From positions 744,001 through 808,000 of the forward strand of contig JAIXMF010000001.1 of the NCBI GenBank assembly GCA_025201365.1: a stretch of 64,000 nucleotides of DNA. Direction: 5' to 3'. Shown here in pieces: positions 59,905 through 64,000 of this stretch. How positions within the stretch are numbered: the first letter of the stretch is position 1; every line of letters starts with the position of its first letter. The notes below the pieces were generated by a model, which saw nothing but the letters and a program-made list of their open reading frames with translations, made no database searches and was not told the DNA's origin. This stretch comes from Syncephalis plumigaleata. Taxonomy: Eukaryota; Zoopagomycota; Zoopagomycetes; Zoopagales; Piptocephalidaceae. The position numbers and the translations under genes were made by a program.

Positions 59905-60663
59905 GACATAACAGTGTGGCAGGTGAACCGGGCAAGTTGTCTAAATAAACTCAAACACCGCTTGACTTGTACCCCAAGTACCCTATGGCAAATCAATTAG
60001 CTTACTATTCAGGCACATTATACAAGCAATATTTGCAAATGCAAATGGTCATGCCTGCTACCGCACCGATGCATGTAATCCATAACATGCCTAGTCATTA
60101 TAAAAGTAAATTTGCGATCATGAACACGGGTACATTGCCAAAATGTTAACTTAACCATAGTCCGCGCAATTCACAATTTCGTAATCCTACAAGGCCGTCG
60201 CCTCGAGCAATAAGATCATTGGTGCCAGTCTTGTGTCGCGAATAATTGAAAGCAGGTTATTGTGGATGAAAGAAGAAACCTGTAATTCAACTGTATTGAC
60301 GTAGCGCGATAGCAAACTTGTTCCTGCAATACAGCATGTTGTGTAACCATGTGCCATCAATTTTGCTTTGTTGTAAAAGGTCCAATGTGGTTTATTATAG
60401 TGTGGCTTACATGTATTATATACCACGTTGTCTAATTCGATTCCTATTAACCTCTACTTTCCAGTGTAATACTCCTTCTTCCTCCCCTACTATAGCCACT
60501 ATATATATATATATATATATCACCCACTTTATTATACATATTTTGAGAAATAGCCCCTATGCTGTGTCCGTTACTTGAATCCATTATCTACTAATACGTA
60601 TATACATTATATTACTCTACACTTACACTTGTTCCTATTACTACCTACCTTAATTAATCCAAT
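59905..60663. promoter_or_regulatory. Upstream region of acyltransferase copy 2
   Basis: 759 bp, positionally matching 28718-29482 but largely diverged in sequence. It holds an AT dinucleotide repeat near 60499-60520. The open frames inside are short and unconvincing. Confidence 0.5.
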
Positions 60664-62343
60664 ATGGAGAAAAACTCGATCGATGTGTCTGCAAAGCACG
60701 AGGAAAACCCTTCGAACTCTACAGAAGAGTTGGCCATGGAGACTGCCTCTGTGAGTGTCAAGGTCGAGTCAGCGGATGAAATGCGAGCGGCACCCAAGAA
60801 GATTGAGACGGTGTCAATGACCTCCTACGATAACTATTATTATCGATTGACCACGCCGGGAAAGTACTTTGTCATCTGCTCGTTCATGTGGATCGAAGGC
60901 GACGTCACTCCTGAGACTGCGGTGGAGATCACCACCGAACTCAGTATGACCGATGTCAAATTCCGTCGACGTGCCACCCGTGGCTCATTCTGGAAGTATG
61001 GCAAATGGGTCGATATGGACACGATTACGGAGACAGTGGTCGACGAAGAGACCGGGGAAACTAAGGAGGTCACACGACCATGGACGGCCAAGGACCAATT
61101 AACCATACGAGAATTGGACACTAGTTCATTGGAGGGACTTCCCGAAGAAGAGAAGGAAATGCGCGAGCGTGAAATGATCGAGAATGAGATTACAACCTAT
61201 ATTCGTACTCCACTTCATGACGATTTGCCACTATGGCGAGCTATACTGATACGTGGCTTGACCGGCAATCGATCTATGCTTGGTTTCGGTGCCGATCATT
61301 GTTTGACCGATGGCCAAGGCTTTGTTCATACCGTAAGCTCATTGATGAAGCCACTCGATCCAAACGAGAAGTTACCCGAGCCCAATATCAAGATGCCATC
61401 GTTCTCATTGGGTACGCGATTCCTCTATTTTATTCTTGGTATGTGGTACACGCTTACCACCATCTTCCACTTGATATTCTACCGTCGCAGCAGTTTCCGC
61501 TATGCTGGCCCGCAAGTTCCGGAAATAAGCGCTGTCTGGACGAATCCCATGAGCATGGACGATATAAAAACAGTTCGCGCTGCACATCCAGGTGCCACTC
61601 TCAACGATGTGCTTACAGCCTGCTTGGAACGCTCCTACACCGCTTACTTGGACAACATAGAAAAGGACACTACCAAATATCCTGGACGAATCCATAAACG
61701 AGACAAGATATTGAACATCCTAATTCCAAAGGGACTTCGTGCCCCCAATGATACTCGTTTCATGAACCATGCTAGTATTGAATTCATGCGACTTCATCTA
61801 TTGAAATCACCAGATATCACCACGTCAAAGGCAATTTATCGCGCTAAGAAGGCGATGAACCATGTGAAGTTGTCGAGATACGCGTCTTTCATGAAATCAG
61901 TAATTGACGCATTCACTTGTATTGCACCAGGCTTCTACCCACTTTACTTGTAAGTAGCCGTTATAATTAGCAATATTAATAGCTAACTATATCAAATGTG
62001 TGTATTTTTATTACATTATAGCTTCCAGAATGCTACAAGACAAATCCACGGTGTTATAACCAACATTCCAGGTCCCACCAAGGAACTTTACCTCGGTAAT
62101 GGCGAGAAAAGACATCGCTGCCTTGGTTTTGTTTCTTTCCCGCCCGTTTTCCCCCCAGGCTGCGCCTCCATGACCATTACGTCCTATAGCGGAAAAGTAT
62201 GGTTCAACGCGCTTACTGATAATTCGCCAGCCTATCCCGACCAGGCACGCATACTAATGAACGGCGTCACTGCGGCATTCGAGGTGATGCTTTCTGACTC
62301 TCGCAAAATACTTGCAGAGAAAGCGAACGAGAAAACCGAGTAA
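60664..62343 (+). CDS. WS/DGAT-type O-acyltransferase, copy 2
   Basis: Inverted paralogue of the gene at 27038-28717 with the same two-exon layout (60664-61949, 62022-62343) and 535 residues. HxxxDG is intact (H212, D216, G217). The 72-nt intron looks base-for-base identical to that of copy 1, as do the flanking coding bases, whereas the end of exon 2 (after CLGF) is clearly diverged, and so are the stretches ITTYIRTPLHDDLP and SSFRYAGPQVPEISAVW. A uniform clock cannot give an identical intron next to diverged coding sequence; partial gene conversion can. Both copies look functional, so they may have split roles (substrate or expression) while sharing a converted core. Confidence 0.88.
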
Positions 62344-63526
62344 TAAACGTCGCTAATTTAGGTATATATTTCGCGAGACTATTTATACAATAAATAAGAG
62401 AAATAAAAGGCTGTGGATACCGAGATAACATATGTGTAATGAACAATAAAGAAACATGCATTCAATTGGTATATACAAATACATTGATATTCTATTAATT
62501 TTAGTAATAGCTTGTACGAACACAAGATTGTTGTTCGAGCAGAGGAATGGGGAAACAATTCGATTTAGCTGTTCTAATGGAGAAGGAATAAACCATAAGT
62601 AACCATAAACTAGGAATTAGGTGAAATGCTCCCTTCTCTAAATAGATAGATAGATAGGTAAATAGGTAGATAGATAGATGTATCGAACACTCGCCTATGG
62701 TAAAAGGGGAAAAAAGATCACTTACCATGGGACTGGTTATTCGCTAAAATACAAGTAGGAAAAAAGCGATAGGCTGTGATGTGCTTCTAGAATACAAATG
62801 AATGATTATGTACTAAGTTAAAGAAGAAGAAGAAGAAGAGGAAGAGGAAGACATAAGGGAAAAAGGCCCATTAAACCAATGTGGCCTGTAAAGTAGAACT
62901 GAACAACCTACATCGAATACATTGGTAGACTAAAGATTAAAAAACAATAGAATAGGCACCGCTACATTCAAAATGACGATTTATTTTCGACTATCTAGAA
63001 GGTAGCAAATAGTTGTTGTACATTGATTCATTCCCCTGCTAGTCTTCATACATACACTAGTAGATTGTTTCAGAAACACGTCCTATGCTAGGGAAGTAAA
63101 GTGAATACAGGTGACCGGGACCTACTCTCGCCTATGGAATCAGGCCAGCATTCGATTTAGAATTAAGCAAAAGACGCTAAATAACAAAGAACGAGAGAGA
63201 GAGAGCGAGAGAGAGAGAGAAAAGGCAGCAAGGCAATGAGGTCGAGAACACGCGCTCTAGTTGAGCTCATGATTATTTCGATGTCTGACCAGCTTAAAAG
63301 CAGCTTAATTAACGATCTATAGCCTACTAGTCTCTACCAGCATCGTCATTAAATCTCTTCTATATCTCGTAGTTCCTCTATTTTATTCCTCTTGCCTGGA
63401 GCGTTACAGTTAAACTTTTCTATCCCACACAATAGTTGGCTACTTGTCATAGCTCACCCGTATTCACGAACTTTTTTAATAACCCATTGAACTTTGCCAT
63501 CGCTAGTCGAGACACGATTAAACGAT
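62344..63526. other. Intergenic with several microsatellites
   Basis: About 1.2 kb. Contains a TAGA-type repeat at about 62644-62680, a GAAGAA/GGAAGA run at about 62820-62850, and a GAGA run at about 63192-63222. No gene recognised. The last part is the promoter of the lectin-like gene; TTTAATAAC-type AT-rich sequence lies about 50 bp before its ATG. Confidence 0.55.
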
Positions 63527-64000
63527 ATGATGTTCAAAACAGCTATTGTTGCCGCCGCACTAGCAGCACTGGCCACCATTGTCAGTGCCGGTCCATCGGC
63601 TAATTACATTGGTAGCGGTGCTTATCGTCTTGTCAATGCCGACAACGGCTACTGTCTTAACACGCGTGGCGGTACCGATCCCTGGTTCGACCGATGCCAC
63701 GACAATGATCCATTAGCATTCGAGCTATTATGGTTGCTTGAACGGCAAGCCGGCGGCTACTGGCTAATTAGAAACGTCCAAAATCGTCGCTGTATCGAGG
63801 AGGGTGGCAAGGCCGTACGCATGCCCGAATGCAATCCTAACAATCCTAAGCAATTATGGCGTTTCCATAACGAGAATAATAACAGGAAATATCGTAAGGA
63901 TGAATACAAGATTATCTCGAAGCAGAGCGATCTTCGTAACAACCGCAGCTGGACTTGTTTGGAGTCTGATAGCCATAAATTCTTCGAGACACATACAATT
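63527..64000 (+). CDS. Secreted beta-trefoil (ricin-B-like lectin) protein, cut by window end
   Basis: Reading frame open from ATG 63527 to the window edge (a second ATG follows at once at 63530). Signal peptide MMFKTAIVAAALAALATIVS with cleavage probably after SAG. The mature part shows the spacing of ricin-B-like beta-trefoil repeats: YRLVNADNGYCLNTRGG ... DRCHDND ... FELLWLLERQAGGYWLIRNVQNRRCIEEGG ... MPECNPNNPKQLWRFH. Paired cysteines (CLN...RC; RCI...EC) are as in that fold. No QxW triplet is exact (KQLWRF is closest). Such proteins bind glycans and can stand alone or carry an enzyme domain; the missing C-terminal part would decide. No intron in the visible part. Confidence 0.7.
   Translation, partial: MMFKTAIVAAALAALATIVSAGPSANYIGSGAYRLVNADNGYCLNTRGGTDPWFDRCHDNDPLAFELLWLLERQAGGYWLIRNVQNRRCIEEGGKAVRMPECNPNNPKQLWRFHNENNNRKYRKDEYKIISKQSDLRNNRSWTCLESDSHKFFETHTI

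Noticed and set aside
60499-60520. TA-run as a promoter TATA box
   Set aside because: A long AT dinucleotide repeat; similar runs occur in many introns here, so it has no special weight.

Overview
The window is eukaryotic nuclear DNA and looks like an AT-rich, intron-dense early-diverging fungus. The genes are compact, with many short introns (mostly about 45-130 nt, GTAAGT-like donors). The conserved proteins read as fungal or general eukaryotic families: Mif2/CENP-C, a Tps3/Tsl1-like trehalose synthase subunit with the fungal VVSLFLP N-terminus, Grc3, Vma6, and a Tgl3/4/5-type lipase. The exact phylum cannot be settled by eye; a zoopagomycete or mucoromycote-grade lineage is only a guess.

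Layout. 1-1373: right-hand part of a Copia LTR retrotransposon on the minus strand. 2.1-25.5 kb: ordinary gene-rich DNA with a seven-helix membrane protein, a small secreted peptide, a TBC1D13-like RabGAP, adenylate kinase, RNase H2 subunit A, a beta-propeller-like protein, U2 snRNP A', CENP-C/Mif2 and the Tps3/Tsl1-like protein. 26.2-35.7 kb: a rearranged block holding a 5'-truncated LINE, a WS/DGAT-type acyltransferase gene, and a 2.1-kb near-perfect inverted repeat whose arms each carry a complete gene for the same seven-helix protein. 35.9-57.2 kb: housekeeping again, with an intronless LRR protein, a P450, cystathionine beta-lyase, Grc3, an HP1-type protein, an AMSH-type deubiquitinase, a patatin-like lipase, Dbr1, an NDUFA4-like protein and Vma6. 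57.3-64 kb: accessory DNA with orphan ORFs, a secreted protein, the inverted second copy of the acyltransferase block, and a secreted beta-trefoil (ricin-B-like) protein running off the end.

The most unusual structure is a nested pair of inverted duplications. The outer pair (27.0-30.35 kb and 59.0-62.3 kb) carries two acyltransferase genes whose identity is a patchwork: near-identical tracts, including the intron, alternate with clearly diverged tracts, the expected mark of gene conversion. The inner pair (30.59-32.66 kb and 33.57-35.64 kb) is a palindrome of two identical seven-helix genes around a 0.9-kb spacer. The gene at 2.15-4.35 kb is a diverged member of the same seven-helix family: by my exon calls all seven introns keep the same phases and three internal exons keep the same length (71, 109 and 68 nt). 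I do not recognise a named family.

No rRNA, tRNA, CRISPR or prokaryotic element was seen. Gene models were spliced by hand from reading frames and GT-AG sites; exon edges are approximate unless stated.
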